DNA from: JBBQCW01 sp038319025
GTDB lineage: Bacteria; Actinomycetota; Thermoleophilia; Solirubrobacterales; Solirubrobacteraceae
Reading direction: 5' to 3'
NCBI GenBank assembly: GCA_038319025.1
Contig: JBBQCW010000003.1
Location: 1 to 64,000 of the forward strand
DNA length: 64,000 bases
Part shown: positions 30,730 through 40,029 of the stretch, piece by piece
Layout of the letters: each line of letters opens with the position of its first letter
Position numbering within the stretch: position 1 is the stretch's first letter
The notes under the pieces: model-generated
Database searches by the model: none
What the model was told of the DNA's origin: nothing
Seen by the model: only the letters and a program-made list of their open reading frames with translations
Program-made: the position numbers and the translations under genes

Positions 30730-31928
30730 CCCGTCACGACACCGACATTGATCTTGATCCCACGATTGCCGCCGAACTCCAAGCGCTCGAGGCGGCGCTG
30801 GCCGACGTTCCGGGCGCCGATCCAGAGCTGGTAGCGCTGGTGCGCAAGGTGCGCGACGAGGCTCCCTCGATGCCCCTCGCTCTGCGCGAGCGCCTCGACG
30901 CCGACGTGGCGGTGGGCTTCCCGCGTAAGCGGCGTCGCTGGGTGGCGCCGGCGTGGATGGCCGGGCGCCTCCCGTTGGTGGTCGGCGCCGGCGCGGCGGT
31001 CCTCGTGGCCGCCGTGGTGAGCGTGAACGTGCTCAATCAGGCCGACCCGGTGAGCCGGCAAGCGCTCGTGACGTCGGCCTCAGAGCCGACACAGTCGACC
31101 GACGCGGCAGGATCGCCGGTGGAGCCGTCGGCCAAGTCCGCCGCCCCGTCCGTGGAGTCGTCCAGCGCTGCGGGCGCGGCGACGGCGGCCCCGGCGGCCC
31201 CGACGGCTTCCTCGGTGGCTCCAACGACTTCCCTGCCTACACCTGGGCGCAAAGTCGAGCGCGCCGTGGACCTGACGCTGACGGTGGGGGCCGGTGAACT
31301 GCAGAAGGCCGCCGACAACGTCGTGCGTGCCACCCAGAGCGTGGGCGGTTACGTATCCGTCTCGCAGGTCGATGCGACGCCCCGCGGCGGCGAGGCGACC
31401 TTCACGTTGCGGGTGCCCACGGCAAATCTGGATATGGCGGTCTCCAGACTCTCCAAGCTGGGCCATGTCTCCGCGCTGAGTCAGAGTGCGCAGGACATCA
31501 CCGCTGCGTTTGACTCGGCCACGACACGGCTCGCGGATGCTCGCAGCGAACGCAGCGCGCTGCTGCGGGCGCTGGGCCGGGCCACCGACGCAGGGCAGAT
31601 CGCCGTGCTGCGCACGCGGATCGCCGGCAATCGCGCCGACATCACCCGACTGCACAACGACTTGACGGCCGTTCGTCATCGCGCCGACCTGGCCACCATC
31701 AACGTGACGGTGCAGTCGCACCGCAGCGCGGTGGCACCCGGTGGCGGCGGGGGCTGGACGCCTGGTGACGCCGCGCACGATGCGCTCCGCGTCCTGGAGG
31801 TGGCGGCCGGGGTGGCCTTGGTGAGCGCCGCCGCGCTCGTGCCGCTTGCGCTGCTTGCGCTGCTCGGCGTATTGGGAGCCCGGGTCACCCGGCGGCGCCG
31901 GCGTGAGCATGCGCTGGACGTGGCGTGA
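30726..31928 (+). CDS. DUF4349 membrane protein, partner of the ECF sigma factor
   Basis: The 400-residue product starts at the ATG overlapping the sigma stop (an ATG six bases earlier is in frame). It has a cytoplasmic N-terminal part (1-78), a transmembrane segment (about 80-98), an Ala/Ser/Pro-rich extracytoplasmic linker (about 110-175), and a DUF4349 domain (NLDMAVSRLSKLGHVSALSQS and a coiled SERSALLRALGRATD). A final TM helix at about 355-385 returns to the cytoplasm. No ZAS motif is visible, so an anti-sigma role is inferred from gene coupling only. Confidence 0.75.
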   Translation: MTRHDTDIDLDPTIAAELQALEAALADVPGADPELVALVRKVRDEAPSMPLALRERLDADVAVGFPRKRRRWVAPAWMAGRLPLVVGAGAAVLVAAVVSVNVLNQADPVSRQALVTSASEPTQSTDAAGSPVEPSAKSAAPSVESSSAAGAATAAPAAPTASSVAPTTSLPTPGRKVERAVDLTLTVGAGELQKAADNVVRATQSVGGYVSVSQVDATPRGGEATFTLRVPTANLDMAVSRLSKLGHVSALSQSAQDITAAFDSATTRLADARSERSALLRALGRATDAGQIAVLRTRIAGNRADITRLHNDLTAVRHRADLATINVTVQSHRSAVAPGGGGGWTPGDAAHDALRVLEVAAGVALVSAAALVPLALLALLGVLGARVTRRRRREHALDVA

Positions 31929-31946
31929 CGCGGCCTAGAACGGCTT

Positions 31947-32345
31947 TCAACCCACCAGCGAGGTGAACAGGCGATCCAGCGTCACCGCTGGATCGTCGGT
32001 CAGCCCGGTGTGAGCCTCGGACGGTTGGATGATCGTGGACGACGGCGCCACCAGCCAGCCGAACCGGTCTGAAGCCGGGAGTGCGGCCAGCGCTCCACCC
32101 TCAGGCGCACCGGCGACGATCGCGCAGAGTGCGGCCAGGCGCGAGCGCACGGGCGCAGGGTCCAGGCCGGGCGCCAGGGCAGCAAGTCGTGCCTCGTCGA
32201 TCTCGGCGCGTAGTTCGAGGAACGACCGCTGGCGGCAGAACAGCACCACCCCGACGTTGAGGCGCTCGCCCCGCTCGACGCTCGGCACCACGCGCAGTAC
32301 GGCGTAGGCGAACGGAACGCGGACGGCGACCGGGTCAGCGGCCAT
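31947..32345 (-). CDS. DUF3037 family protein
   Basis: The ATG at 32,345 is taken because the family begins PFAYAVLRVVPSVERGERLNVGVVLFC. The 132-residue protein is the usual length. DUF3037 genes are commonly coupled to HipA-like kinase genes, and here the start overlaps that gene's end by 11 bases. Function unknown. Confidence 0.75.
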   Translation of the reverse strand: MAADPVAVRVPFAYAVLRVVPSVERGERLNVGVVLFCRQRSFLELRAEIDEARLAALAPGLDPAPVRSRLAALCAIVAGAPEGGALAALPASDRFGWLVAPSSTIIQPSEAHTGLTDDPAVTLDRLFTSLVG

Positions 32346-33099
32346 CTTCCACCTCGGCGACGAACGTTCGCGGCTCGGCGAGCCGGGCGTGGAGGAAGGC
32401 GGCGAAGTCCGCGCGCCGGGCGGCCGGATCCTCGCCCAACCAGGCATCGGGAACCAGGGTGACGGAGTCGTCGATGGCCGCCCGAGCACGATCGATGAGG
32501 CGCGCGTCGGCGTCGGCGATCGATGAGGCCAGCGGCAGCAGGACGTGGTCGGTGAGCATCGGAACCGGTTCGCTGGCGGACTCCGCCAACGGACGCCCTG
32601 CGTGCTGACGGAAGAAGGCGGCGCCGTGGTCGATCAGCCATGTGCGTCCGTGCCAGGTGAGCAGATTGGGGTTGCGCGCGGTGCGATCCACGTTGGTGAC
32701 GAGGGTGTCGAGCCAGACCACGTCGGCGGCGAAAGCCGGATCCATCGGAGGATCGGCGGGCAGCGTGAAGGGGAGCGCACCGGGTAGGAAGTCCATCCCG
32801 AGGTTCGGCCCCGGGCTGGCGGCGAGCAGATCCTGGATCTCCGCGTCGGGCTCGGCATGCCCCAACTCGGGGAGGATGTCGATGACCACGAGTTCGGGCA
32901 CCGGAAGCCCCACAGCGCGGGCCAACTCGCCGGCGATGACCTCGGCGATCAGCGCTCCCTCCCCCTGCCCGGCGCCCCGGAACTTCGTCACGTACAGGCC
33001 GTCGTCGTCGGCTTCGACCAGGCCGGGCAGGGACCCACCCTCGCGCAGGGCGGCGACGTAACGGGTGGCGGTCACGTGACGCAGCGGTACGGGCACCAC
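32335..33099 (-). CDS. HipA-like kinase family protein
   Basis: This 254-residue protein has YVTKFRGAGQGEGALIAEVIAGELARAVGLPVPE, a nucleotide-binding-like beta-sheet with a conserved Lys, and a catalytic-like DTLVTNVDRTARNPNLL then WLIDHGAAFF. It is smaller than HipA toxins and lacks the N-terminal HipA domain. The pairing with DUF3037 is conserved in many bacteria and is not a classical toxin-antitoxin pair. Confidence 0.75.
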   Translation of the reverse strand: MVPVPLRHVTATRYVAALREGGSLPGLVEADDDGLYVTKFRGAGQGEGALIAEVIAGELARAVGLPVPELVVIDILPELGHAEPDAEIQDLLAASPGPNLGMDFLPGALPFTLPADPPMDPAFAADVVWLDTLVTNVDRTARNPNLLTWHGRTWLIDHGAAFFRQHAGRPLAESASEPVPMLTDHVLLPLASSIADADARLIDRARAAIDDSVTLVPDAWLGEDPAARRADFAAFLHARLAEPRTFVAEVEDGR

Positions 33100-33133
33100 C
33101 GCAGCTTGTCAGGGTTGTCGCGATACTCAAGCC

Positions 33134-33340
33134 ATGAGCGATCTGGAACGTCGGCCCTCTCGCGCCACGCGCGAGCAGCGCGCATTCCGTCTGACCGTCG
33201 GGACCGGCGTCAGCGGCACAGTCGCGATCGTCAGTTTCGTGCTGGGCGTCGTCGGCATCATCGGCTACGGGCTGTTTCTCCTGAGCACCGTCGTGGCGGT
33301 CATCTGCGGCCTGCTTCTGCGGCGCGCTCTCGGGCGTTAG
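33134..33340 (+). CDS. Small membrane protein, DUF4190-like
   Basis: The 68-residue product has a basic N terminus and two hydrophobic segments (about 27-48 and 49-63) ending in RRALGR. Role unknown. It is a monocistronic gene divergent from the HipA-like gene. Confidence 0.6.
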   Translation: MSDLERRPSRATREQRAFRLTVGTGVSGTVAIVSFVLGVVGIIGYGLFLLSTVVAVICGLLLRRALGR

Positions 33341-33409
33341 TCCCGGTTCTCGCCGGTGCGCGTGGGAGACTCGCGCCAAGCGTCGCCACCGAGCTGAAGA
33401 GGTAGCCAC

Positions 33410-33643
33410 ATGTCCCGAAATGGATCGTCCACCGCCAATAGTGGCGTCACCGCCGGCCGGGCGATCGTCGGATTCCTCGTCGTGCTGCTGATCGTGTTCG
33501 CGATCCTCAACAGTCAGACCGTGCGCATGCACTGGATCGTCGGCACGACGGACATGCCGCTCTTCATGGTGATTTTGATCTTTGCGCTGATCGGAATCGT
33601 CATCGGGTATTTCGTCGGGCGCCGCCCGCGCGGGCGGGAGTAG
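33410..33643 (+). CDS. LapA/DUF1049-family membrane protein
   Basis: The 77-residue protein has two TM segments (about 18-35 and 48-68) with FAILNSQTVRMHWIVG between them, the LapA signature. AAGAGG precedes the ATG. LapA proteins are found near lipopolysaccharide and envelope genes in Proteobacteria. In Actinobacteria the role is unclear. Confidence 0.75.
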   Translation: MSRNGSSTANSGVTAGRAIVGFLVVLLIVFAILNSQTVRMHWIVGTTDMPLFMVILIFALIGIVIGYFVGRRPRGRE

Positions 33644-33698
33644 CTCGGGGCGGGCCGCAGGGCGGACGCGCGCACCGGTCCGTCATCCTGTGGGGCGT

Positions 33699-35081
33699 AT
33701 GAACGCTTCTTCACCGTCCTCGCCCACCCGCATCGCCGTCATCGGCTCCGGCCCGTCCGGATTCTACGCCGCCGGGCATCTGCTCAAAGCGCTCGGGGAC
33801 GATGTGCTGGTCGACATGTTCGACCGTTTGCCCACACCTCACGGCCTGGTGCGCAGCGGCGTGGCACCAGATCATCCGAAGATCAAGAGCGTCACGCGCG
33901 TGTACGACAAGACCGCGGCGCTCCCGGGATTCCGTTTCTTCGGCAACGTCACCTTCGGGGTGGATGTGAGCCGTGAGGAGTTGCGCAGCCGCTACCACGC
34001 GATCGTCTACGCGGTCGGAACACCGGCTGGGCGCAAGCTCGGCATCCCGGGTGAGGATCTGCCGGGCAGCTGGGTGGCCACCGATTTCGTCGGGTGGTAC
34101 AACGGCCACCCGGACCACCGCCATCACGACGTCGATTTCGCCGGTCGACGCGCGGTGGTGATCGGTAACGGCAATGTGGCCATCGACGTGGCCCGCATGT
34201 TGATGCTGAGCGCCGGGGAGCTGCACGACACCGATACCGCAGGGCACGCGGTGGCCGAGCTGTCGCGCAGCTCGATTCGAGAGGTTGTGGTGGTCGGCCG
34301 TCGTGGGCCCGCCGAGGCAGCGTTCACCAACCCGGAGCTGATCGAGCTGACCCAGATGGATGACGTCGATCTGCTGATCGAGCCGGAGGGCTGCGCCGAC
34401 GCCACTGAGACCCCCGAGGAGACCGGGCCGCGGCGCAACGTCGAACTGTTGCGCAAGATCGCCGCGACACCGCTGCAGGGGCGGCCGAAGCGCATCGTGT
34501 TGCGGTTCCTGGCCTCGCCGGTAGAGGTCCACGGTGAGGAGCACGTCTCCGCCGTGACCCTATGCGACAACGAGTTGGTGACCGGCGAGGACGGGCGCAC
34601 GCGTGCCGTCGCCGCCGCCGACCGCACCGAGAAGCTGGACGCGAGCGTCGTGCTCGCGGCGATCGGCTACGTGGGCACCCCGCTGCCCGATGTGCCGTTC
34701 GACGTTCGTGCGGGCGTGATCCCCAACGAGGGTGGTCGGGTGGCGGGCGACGATGGGGTGCTGGCTGGCGAGTACGCGGTGGGTTGGGTCAAGCGAGGGC
34801 CGTCAGGCGTGATCGGGACCAACAAGAAGGACGCGCAGGAGACGGTCGATGCTTTGCTCGAAGATCTGGCGGCGGGCCGGTTGCTGACACCGGAAGCGGT
34901 CACGGTCGACATGCTCCACGAGTTCGTTCGCGGGCGTCAGGGTCGTCATGTGTCGTACGCCGGCTGGCAGGCGATCGACGAGCACGAGCGCTCCACCGGC
35001 GAGAAGGCCGGCCGGCCGCGCGAGAAGGTCGTGGATCTCGAGGAGATGCTGGCCATCGCCCTGGAGTCAGACGGCGCGTAG
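33699..35081 (+). CDS. Ferredoxin-NADP reductase-like flavoprotein (FprA type)
   Basis: The ATG at 33,699 gives a 460-residue protein beginning with the FAD-binding IAVIGSGPSGFYAAGHLL. It carries HGLVRSGVAPDHPKIKSV, the NADP-binding VVIGNGNVAIDVARML, and the C-terminal GWVKRGPSGVIGTNKKDAQETV. This is adrenodoxin-reductase-like FprA architecture, which passes electrons between NADPH and ferredoxins, often to P450s. No partner ferredoxin is visible in this window. Confidence 0.9.
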   Translation: MNASSPSSPTRIAVIGSGPSGFYAAGHLLKALGDDVLVDMFDRLPTPHGLVRSGVAPDHPKIKSVTRVYDKTAALPGFRFFGNVTFGVDVSREELRSRYHAIVYAVGTPAGRKLGIPGEDLPGSWVATDFVGWYNGHPDHRHHDVDFAGRRAVVIGNGNVAIDVARMLMLSAGELHDTDTAGHAVAELSRSSIREVVVVGRRGPAEAAFTNPELIELTQMDDVDLLIEPEGCADATETPEETGPRRNVELLRKIAATPLQGRPKRIVLRFLASPVEVHGEEHVSAVTLCDNELVTGEDGRTRAVAAADRTEKLDASVVLAAIGYVGTPLPDVPFDVRAGVIPNEGGRVAGDDGVLAGEYAVGWVKRGPSGVIGTNKKDAQETVDALLEDLAAGRLLTPEAVTVDMLHEFVRGRQGRHVSYAGWQAIDEHERSTGEKAGRPREKVVDLEEMLAIALESDGA

Positions 35082-35084
35082 ACG

Positions 35085-35939
35085 TCAGTTCGGCAGGAGC
35101 GCCGTCAGCCCGGCCGGGTCACGCAGCATGACCCCGACGGCCGTCTCTTCAGCCAACGCCCCGGCCGCACCGGCCCGTTCGAGGAGCGCGGTGCGCTCAT
35201 CGCCGGAAGGCACCACGATTTCAAACGAACGTAGGCCCGCCACTCCGAGCGGCGGCGCCGTGAGGCCGGTGCCTGCCCAGGTGTTCATGCCCAGGTGATG
35301 GTGGTAGCCGCCGGCGGAAAGGAAGCTCGCCTGCCCGGGGATCGTGATGATGCGGTCAAAGCCGACGACCTCACGGTAGAAGTGCTCCACCGCCTCCAGA
35401 TCGCCGATCGAGAGGTGGACGTGGCCCATCACGGTGCCGGCAGGAACATCAGGCGGCACGACGGTGTCGCCGGCCGCGGCCAGTACGCCCTCCATGTCCA
35501 TCGCCTCGGTGCCGATCTGGATCTCCTCGCCGACCATCGGCCAGTCGGCCTTCGGGTAGTCCCGGTAGATCTCGATGCCGTTGCCTTCCGGGTCGCGCAG
35601 GTAGATCGCCTCGCTGACAAAGTGATCCGAGGCGCCCGACAGACGCCACCCCTGCTCGATGACCCGTCGCACGGCCAGGCCCAGGTCGGCACGCTCAGGG
35701 AGCAGCACCGCGAGGTGAAACAGGCCTGCCACGCGGCCCGCTTTCGGTGCGTCGGGGGCGCCGTGCAGTTCGACGAGCGGCTGTGTGGCGTCAGGTGCGC
35801 CAAGGTTGATACGGGCGCCGTCGCGAGCGAGGACCTTGAGGCCGACCACCCGCTCATAGAACGTGGCCATCGCCTCCAGGTCACGGACGGTCAGGGCCAC
35901 AGCACCCATGCGGGTGTCGGCGGGAAGTCCGGAGGGCAT
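35085..35939 (-). CDS. VOC-family protein, catechol dioxygenase-like
   Basis: The 284-residue protein is a two-module glyoxalase fold: GAVALTVRDLEAMATFYERVVGL in the first half and GHVHLSIGDLEAVEHFYREVVGFDR in the second. Metal-ligand candidates are His in FHLAV, Glu in NGIEIYRDYP, and His in GHVHLS and HHLGMN. It resembles catechol-2,3-dioxygenases such as CatE. Substrate unknown. It meets the preceding gene tail to tail with three bases between stops. Confidence 0.8.
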   Translation of the reverse strand: MPSGLPADTRMGAVALTVRDLEAMATFYERVVGLKVLARDGARINLGAPDATQPLVELHGAPDAPKAGRVAGLFHLAVLLPERADLGLAVRRVIEQGWRLSGASDHFVSEAIYLRDPEGNGIEIYRDYPKADWPMVGEEIQIGTEAMDMEGVLAAAGDTVVPPDVPAGTVMGHVHLSIGDLEAVEHFYREVVGFDRIITIPGQASFLSAGGYHHHLGMNTWAGTGLTAPPLGVAGLRSFEIVVPSGDERTALLERAGAAGALAEETAVGVMLRDPAGLTALLPN

Positions 35940-36019
35940 CCACGTATGTTCGCAGCACTCCGGGAGACCATCCGTTTAGGTTGATCAGGCGGCTAAGCGC
36001 CGGTGTTAGTCTGGCGCGC

Positions 36020-37492
36020 ATGAACGAGTCCACCTCTGGCGACACGCCTGCCGAAGACCCGACCGACGCCGCCATCGAGGCTAAGACAGAGGTACTGCCC
36101 AAAGCCGCTTCTGGCGTGCGCGACCCGCATCGCAAGGACGATGACCTGCACGGCGGGCGCAAGTGGACAGTGCGCCTCCTACTCGTTACGGCCACTGTGC
36201 TCGGCGTCGTAGCGGTGTTCGCGATATGGGCCAACCGGCAGGTGCTCGACGCCGACAATTGGGCGAACACCAGCTCGCAACTGCTGCAGAACAAGGCCGT
36301 CAAGGCGCAGGTGTCAGGGTTTGTCGTCGATCAGATCTACGCGAACGTGGATGTGACCGGGGAAATTCAGAGCGCCCTCCCGAAGCAGCTGAAGCCGCTC
36401 GCCGGCCCGGCCGCCGGTGGGTTGCAGAGTCTCGTCGGTGACGGCGTCACCGCCCTCCTCGAGCGCCCGATCGTTCAGGACGCGTGGAAGGAGTCCAACC
36501 GGCTGACGATGCGAGCGGCCATCAACGTGATCGAGGAGAAGAAGGGCAAGTACGTCGGAGCGCAATCGGGCGCGATCGTCCTGGACCTTCGCCCACTCAT
36601 CGTCGGGGCCATCAGCCGACTGGGTCTGTCCAAGGGCCTCATCGGCCAACTGCCGCCGGCGGCCGGCTCGATCAAGGTGATCTCCAGCAGCCAGATCAAG
36701 ACCGTCCAGAGCATCGGGCAGGCCCTGGAGAGCCTGGCCCTCTTGCTGGCCATCCTGGTACCGCTCCTGTTCGCGATCGCAGTATTCCTGGCTCGCGGCC
36801 GGCGGCGGCGCACGCTGTTGGCCGTCGGTATCGACCTGATCGTCATCGGGGTGATCGTGCTGATCGCGCGCATCATCGCGGGACGGCAGGTCGTGGACGC
36901 GTTGGCCACCACGGAAGCCGTGCGGCCGGCGGTCCAGGCCACGTGGTCGATCGCCACGCACATGTTGCGCGATGTGGCGCAGGCGACCATCATCCTCTCG
37001 ATCCCGCTGCTCGCGGCGGCGCTCTTGGCCGGGCCTGCCGACTGGGCGGTCAACACACGGCGCGCGTTGGCGCCATGGCTGCGCGAACAGCGTGGTGTGT
37101 GTTACGGGATCCTGGGTTTGGTCCTCGTGTTCATCATCGCTTGGGGTCCGCTCCCGGCGACGCAGCAGATCTTCCCCGTGCTCGTGATGATCGGCTTGTC
37201 CGTGCTGGGGCTGGAGGTGCTGCGCAAGCAGACGATGGCGGAGTTCCCCGACTCGCAGACTTTTGATGCGGGTGCCGCGCTTGGGCGAGGCACTGTCAAG
37301 GCTCGAGACGCTGCCAAGCGCGGCAGCAGCGCAGTAAGCGGCGCCATCAGCGCACGGCGCGAGAGCTCGCCCGAGAAGGGCGGCGATGCAGATCTGAAGC
37401 GCATCGAAGCGCTCGCGAGTATGCGCGACCGCGGCGTGCTCACCGATGAGGAGTTCGCCGCGCAGAAAACGGCGATCCTCGACGGACGGTAG
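36020..37492 (+). CDS. Polytopic membrane protein with C-terminal SHOCT domain
   Basis: I use the ATG at 36,020. The 490-residue protein has an acidic cytoplasmic head, one TM segment near residues 49-70, a large outside region (about 75-230), then four or five TM segments between 235 and 401. After a linker, residues 458-490 form a SHOCT module: LKRIEALASMRDRGVLTDEEFAAQKTAIL. SHOCT domains are oligomerisation tags of unknown detail. Function unknown. Confidence 0.75.
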   Translation: MNESTSGDTPAEDPTDAAIEAKTEVLPKAASGVRDPHRKDDDLHGGRKWTVRLLLVTATVLGVVAVFAIWANRQVLDADNWANTSSQLLQNKAVKAQVSGFVVDQIYANVDVTGEIQSALPKQLKPLAGPAAGGLQSLVGDGVTALLERPIVQDAWKESNRLTMRAAINVIEEKKGKYVGAQSGAIVLDLRPLIVGAISRLGLSKGLIGQLPPAAGSIKVISSSQIKTVQSIGQALESLALLLAILVPLLFAIAVFLARGRRRRTLLAVGIDLIVIGVIVLIARIIAGRQVVDALATTEAVRPAVQATWSIATHMLRDVAQATIILSIPLLAAALLAGPADWAVNTRRALAPWLREQRGVCYGILGLVLVFIIAWGPLPATQQIFPVLVMIGLSVLGLEVLRKQTMAEFPDSQTFDAGAALGRGTVKARDAAKRGSSAVSGAISARRESSPEKGGDADLKRIEALASMRDRGVLTDEEFAAQKTAILDGR

Positions 37493-37550
37493 AGCGGCGA
37501 CGCCTCAGGTCTGTCGGAAGGCCGTCGGGAGGAGCGAGGAAGCAAAGGGA

Positions 37551-37677
37551 TTGGCGAAGAAGCTAAATCCGGCTCGCCAAGGGGGGCCGACGCGACCGAC
37601 GCCAGATTTGAGTCGCGTGAGGCGAAGCTCCTGGCGTCGGCCGGTCGGTGCCGGTGGTGGTCCGCACAACCACCGGC
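37551..37677 (+). other. Three consecutive hairpins in a gene-free stretch, candidate structured RNA
   Basis: The 397-base gap 37,493-37,889 has no credible gene. It holds TTGGCGA/TCGCCAA (37,551-37,580), CCGACGCCAG/CTGGCGTCGG (37,596-37,640) and GCCGGTGGT/ACCACCGGC (37,650-37,677), all perfect. The third is followed by GGTGTTTCT and could end transcription of the SHOCT gene. The set could be a riboswitch or small RNA, but I cannot match it to a known family. Confidence 0.45.
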
Positions 37678-37889
37678 GGTGTTTCTGTGTCCCAGCCGGG
37701 AGTTGCCCTGTTGTCGCGATGTTTAAACGCCGTCATCGAGGAATATTTCTCGGGTTTCGCTTCGGCGTGCGGGTTTGCCGGTGATTCCTGGCGTATCGGC
37801 ACTGCGCTGCGGCGTTTGAGCCGCCATCCATGCCGGGTGTTCGCGGCCCGTAATGGATGCCCGCACGCTGGCCACGTACGGTCCGGTGA

Positions 37890-38654
37890 ATGTCGGTGAA
37901 CCTGCCTGCGCTGCGCGTGACGGTCGCGGCGGCGGTGGCCGTTCTGCTCGTCATCGGCGCCCGGTCGATCAACGCGAGTCCGCGGGCCGCGGGTTCGACG
38001 CCGCACGGCGCACTCATCCTGGCGCCCGATCACGCCTCCGATCCTTACGACGCCCTCACCGCTGTGCGAACCCGGCGGCCGGTATTTGCCCTTACGTTCG
38101 ACGACGGACCGGACCCCGTCTACACGCCTCAGGTACTCGCCGTTCTGGCCGCCAATCGCGCCCACGCCACGTTCTTCGATGTCGGGACCAGCATCGCCGC
38201 CCACGCGGGGCTGGCCCGCGCCACGGTGGCGGCCGGGCAGGAGGTCGCCAATCACACGTACGACCACCTCCGGCTGCCGCCGTTGGGTGACGCAGCGTTG
38301 CAGTGGCAGATCGCTGCGCAGCGCACAGTGGCGCGGCATGCGGGCCTGCCGGCGACCCACCTGTTCCGTCCGCCCTACGGGTACTTCGACGGCCGGGTCA
38401 GCGCCGCGGCTGCCCGCCAAGGGCTGCGAGTGATTGGTTGGGACGTACCGCTGGAGCGAGAAATGAGCGGCCACACCATCATCGCCGCGGTGCACCGGTT
38501 GGTCTCGCTGGTGTACCGTGGGTCGATCGTGCTGGCGCACGACAGTCGCGGCGATCGCAGCCGGACGATCGCCGTCCTCGCGCGTCTTCTCCCGGCGCTG
38601 CGGGCCCGCGGACTGCGTGCGGTCACCGTGTCGGATCTACTCGGCGGGCGTTAG
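37890..38654 (+). CDS. NodB-type polysaccharide deacetylase
   Basis: The 254-residue product has an N-terminal hydrophobic segment (about 8-24), and then the NodB motifs TFDDGP (metal and base Asp), HTYDH (metal ligands) and RPPYG, with LAHD near the end. It removes N- or O-acetyl groups from wall polysaccharides or peptidoglycan at the cell surface. The stop overlaps the convergent propeller gene by four bases. Confidence 0.9.
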   Translation: MSVNLPALRVTVAAAVAVLLVIGARSINASPRAAGSTPHGALILAPDHASDPYDALTAVRTRRPVFALTFDDGPDPVYTPQVLAVLAANRAHATFFDVGTSIAAHAGLARATVAAGQEVANHTYDHLRLPPLGDAALQWQIAAQRTVARHAGLPATHLFRPPYGYFDGRVSAAAARQGLRVIGWDVPLEREMSGHTIIAAVHRLVSLVYRGSIVLAHDSRGDRSRTIAVLARLLPALRARGLRAVTVSDLLGGR

Positions 38655-39913
38655 CCGATCGCCAGGAGATCGCCGCTCTCGCTCCCGATCAGCAGGGTGC
38701 CGTCCGCCGCGAGCGCCGGATTGGAGTCGACTGTGGCTCCGGTGTTCAGGTCGAACAGCCGGCGGCCGCGGGCGCTGAAGCCGTACACATGACCAGGCCG
38801 CGTGCCGAAATACACGTCGTGGCGTCCGTCGACGACCGGCTGGGTCCACACTCCCACCGAGCGGCGCCGCGTCGTGCGGGGCAGTCCGTGGACCTGGAAA
38901 ACGAGACGGCCGTTGCGCTGGTCTAGGGCATTGACGCGCCCCAGGTGGTCGCCGACGTAGACGAGGCCGTCGCGCGTGGCGGCGGGCGATGAGTACGTAA
39001 GTGCGCCGATGGCGTATCGCCACCGCAAGGCGCCACCTGGACTGACGCCGTAGGCGACATCGTCGTTGGCGGTGAACACCACGGTGCCGTTCGCAGTGAT
39101 GGCGGGCGAGGTCTCTGACAGGGCGCCCGCACGGACGGACCACTGCTCGTGACCATCGCGCACCGCGACGAGCCGATTGTCGACCGTCGTGTAAACCGTC
39201 GAGTCCGCGCCGACCGCAGGCCCGGCGTACGAGGTATCCCCGAGCTTCACCGTCCAGAGCCGCCGCGGCGGCCCGGGGCCGGCGGGCGGCGCGAAAGCGC
39301 TCAGGTTGCCGGCGGCATCGCCGACTATCACCGAGCCGTCAGGCGCAATGGCGGGTGACCGGGGGTCCCCGGCGAAGGTCAGGTGCCAGAGCTCGCGCCC
39401 GGCAGGCGTGATCGCGATCAAGCGGGAACGAGGCCCGGGCCACAAAATCGTCCCGTCGGGGAGGATCGCCGGGCTCGTGGAGAGGTCGCTGCCGTAGCTA
39501 CCGCCGCCGTCGATCTGCCACCGATCCCGTCCAGTTCTGAGGTCGATCGCGTGGAGGATGCCGGCGTTGCTGGCCGCGTAGACCACGCCTCCCCGACCGA
39601 CGACCGGGCCGGGCACCACAGGCCCTTCGAGGCGCCGCCGCCAGCGCACCCGACCGTGCTGAGGGCCGACTACGGGGGATGCTCCCGTGTGGGCAGCGTC
39701 GCGACCGAATTGCGGCCATGGTCCTGTCGTCGGCTCAAGGGGCGCTGCAGGCGCCAGCCCCCGTTGCGCGGACCCAAGCGCCAGCGTAGGCGCCGCGGCG
39801 GGCGGCGCCTGACTGTGCCGCTGCCCCTCGCCGCAACCGGCGAGCAACACGAGCGTCAGGCACGCAATGGCGGGTGTGAACATGGTCGGCAAGCGCCGGC
39901 GACTCGACATCAT
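38651..39913 (-). CDS. Beta-propeller lipoprotein, PQQ/YxTK-type
   Basis: The upstream frame is open to 40,054, but a signal segment FTPAIACLTLVLLAGC begins soon after ATG 39,913. Cys in LLAGC is the lipidation site. The 420-residue protein then shows repeated blades of the type PGPVVGRGGVVYAASNAGILHAIDLRTG and SSPAATRDGLVYVGDHLG. It is probably exported and acts as a scaffold or binding protein. No enzymatic motif is seen. Confidence 0.8.
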   Translation of the reverse strand: MMSSRRRLPTMFTPAIACLTLVLLAGCGEGQRHSQAPPAAAPTLALGSAQRGLAPAAPLEPTTGPWPQFGRDAAHTGASPVVGPQHGRVRWRRRLEGPVVPGPVVGRGGVVYAASNAGILHAIDLRTGRDRWQIDGGGSYGSDLSTSPAILPDGTILWPGPRSRLIAITPAGRELWHLTFAGDPRSPAIAPDGSVIVGDAAGNLSAFAPPAGPGPPRRLWTVKLGDTSYAGPAVGADSTVYTTVDNRLVAVRDGHEQWSVRAGALSETSPAITANGTVVFTANDDVAYGVSPGGALRWRYAIGALTYSSPAATRDGLVYVGDHLGRVNALDQRNGRLVFQVHGLPRTTRRRSVGVWTQPVVDGRHDVYFGTRPGHVYGFSARGRRLFDLNTGATVDSNPALAADGTLLIGSESGDLLAIG

Positions 39914-40029
39914 CACGGTCGAGTGTGCCGATCCGCGGGCGCGCTGGGGGGACGATTCGCCGCTGTTCCTCAGGTGTTCATCCTGGGCGCGCGTTGACCA
40001 CGACCGACCGCGTCGTGAGAATCGCCCAG

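Noticed and set aside
32000..33532. Reverse frame spanning DUF3037 and HipA-like genes
   Set aside because: Arg/Pro-rich; the overlapping frames match known families instead.
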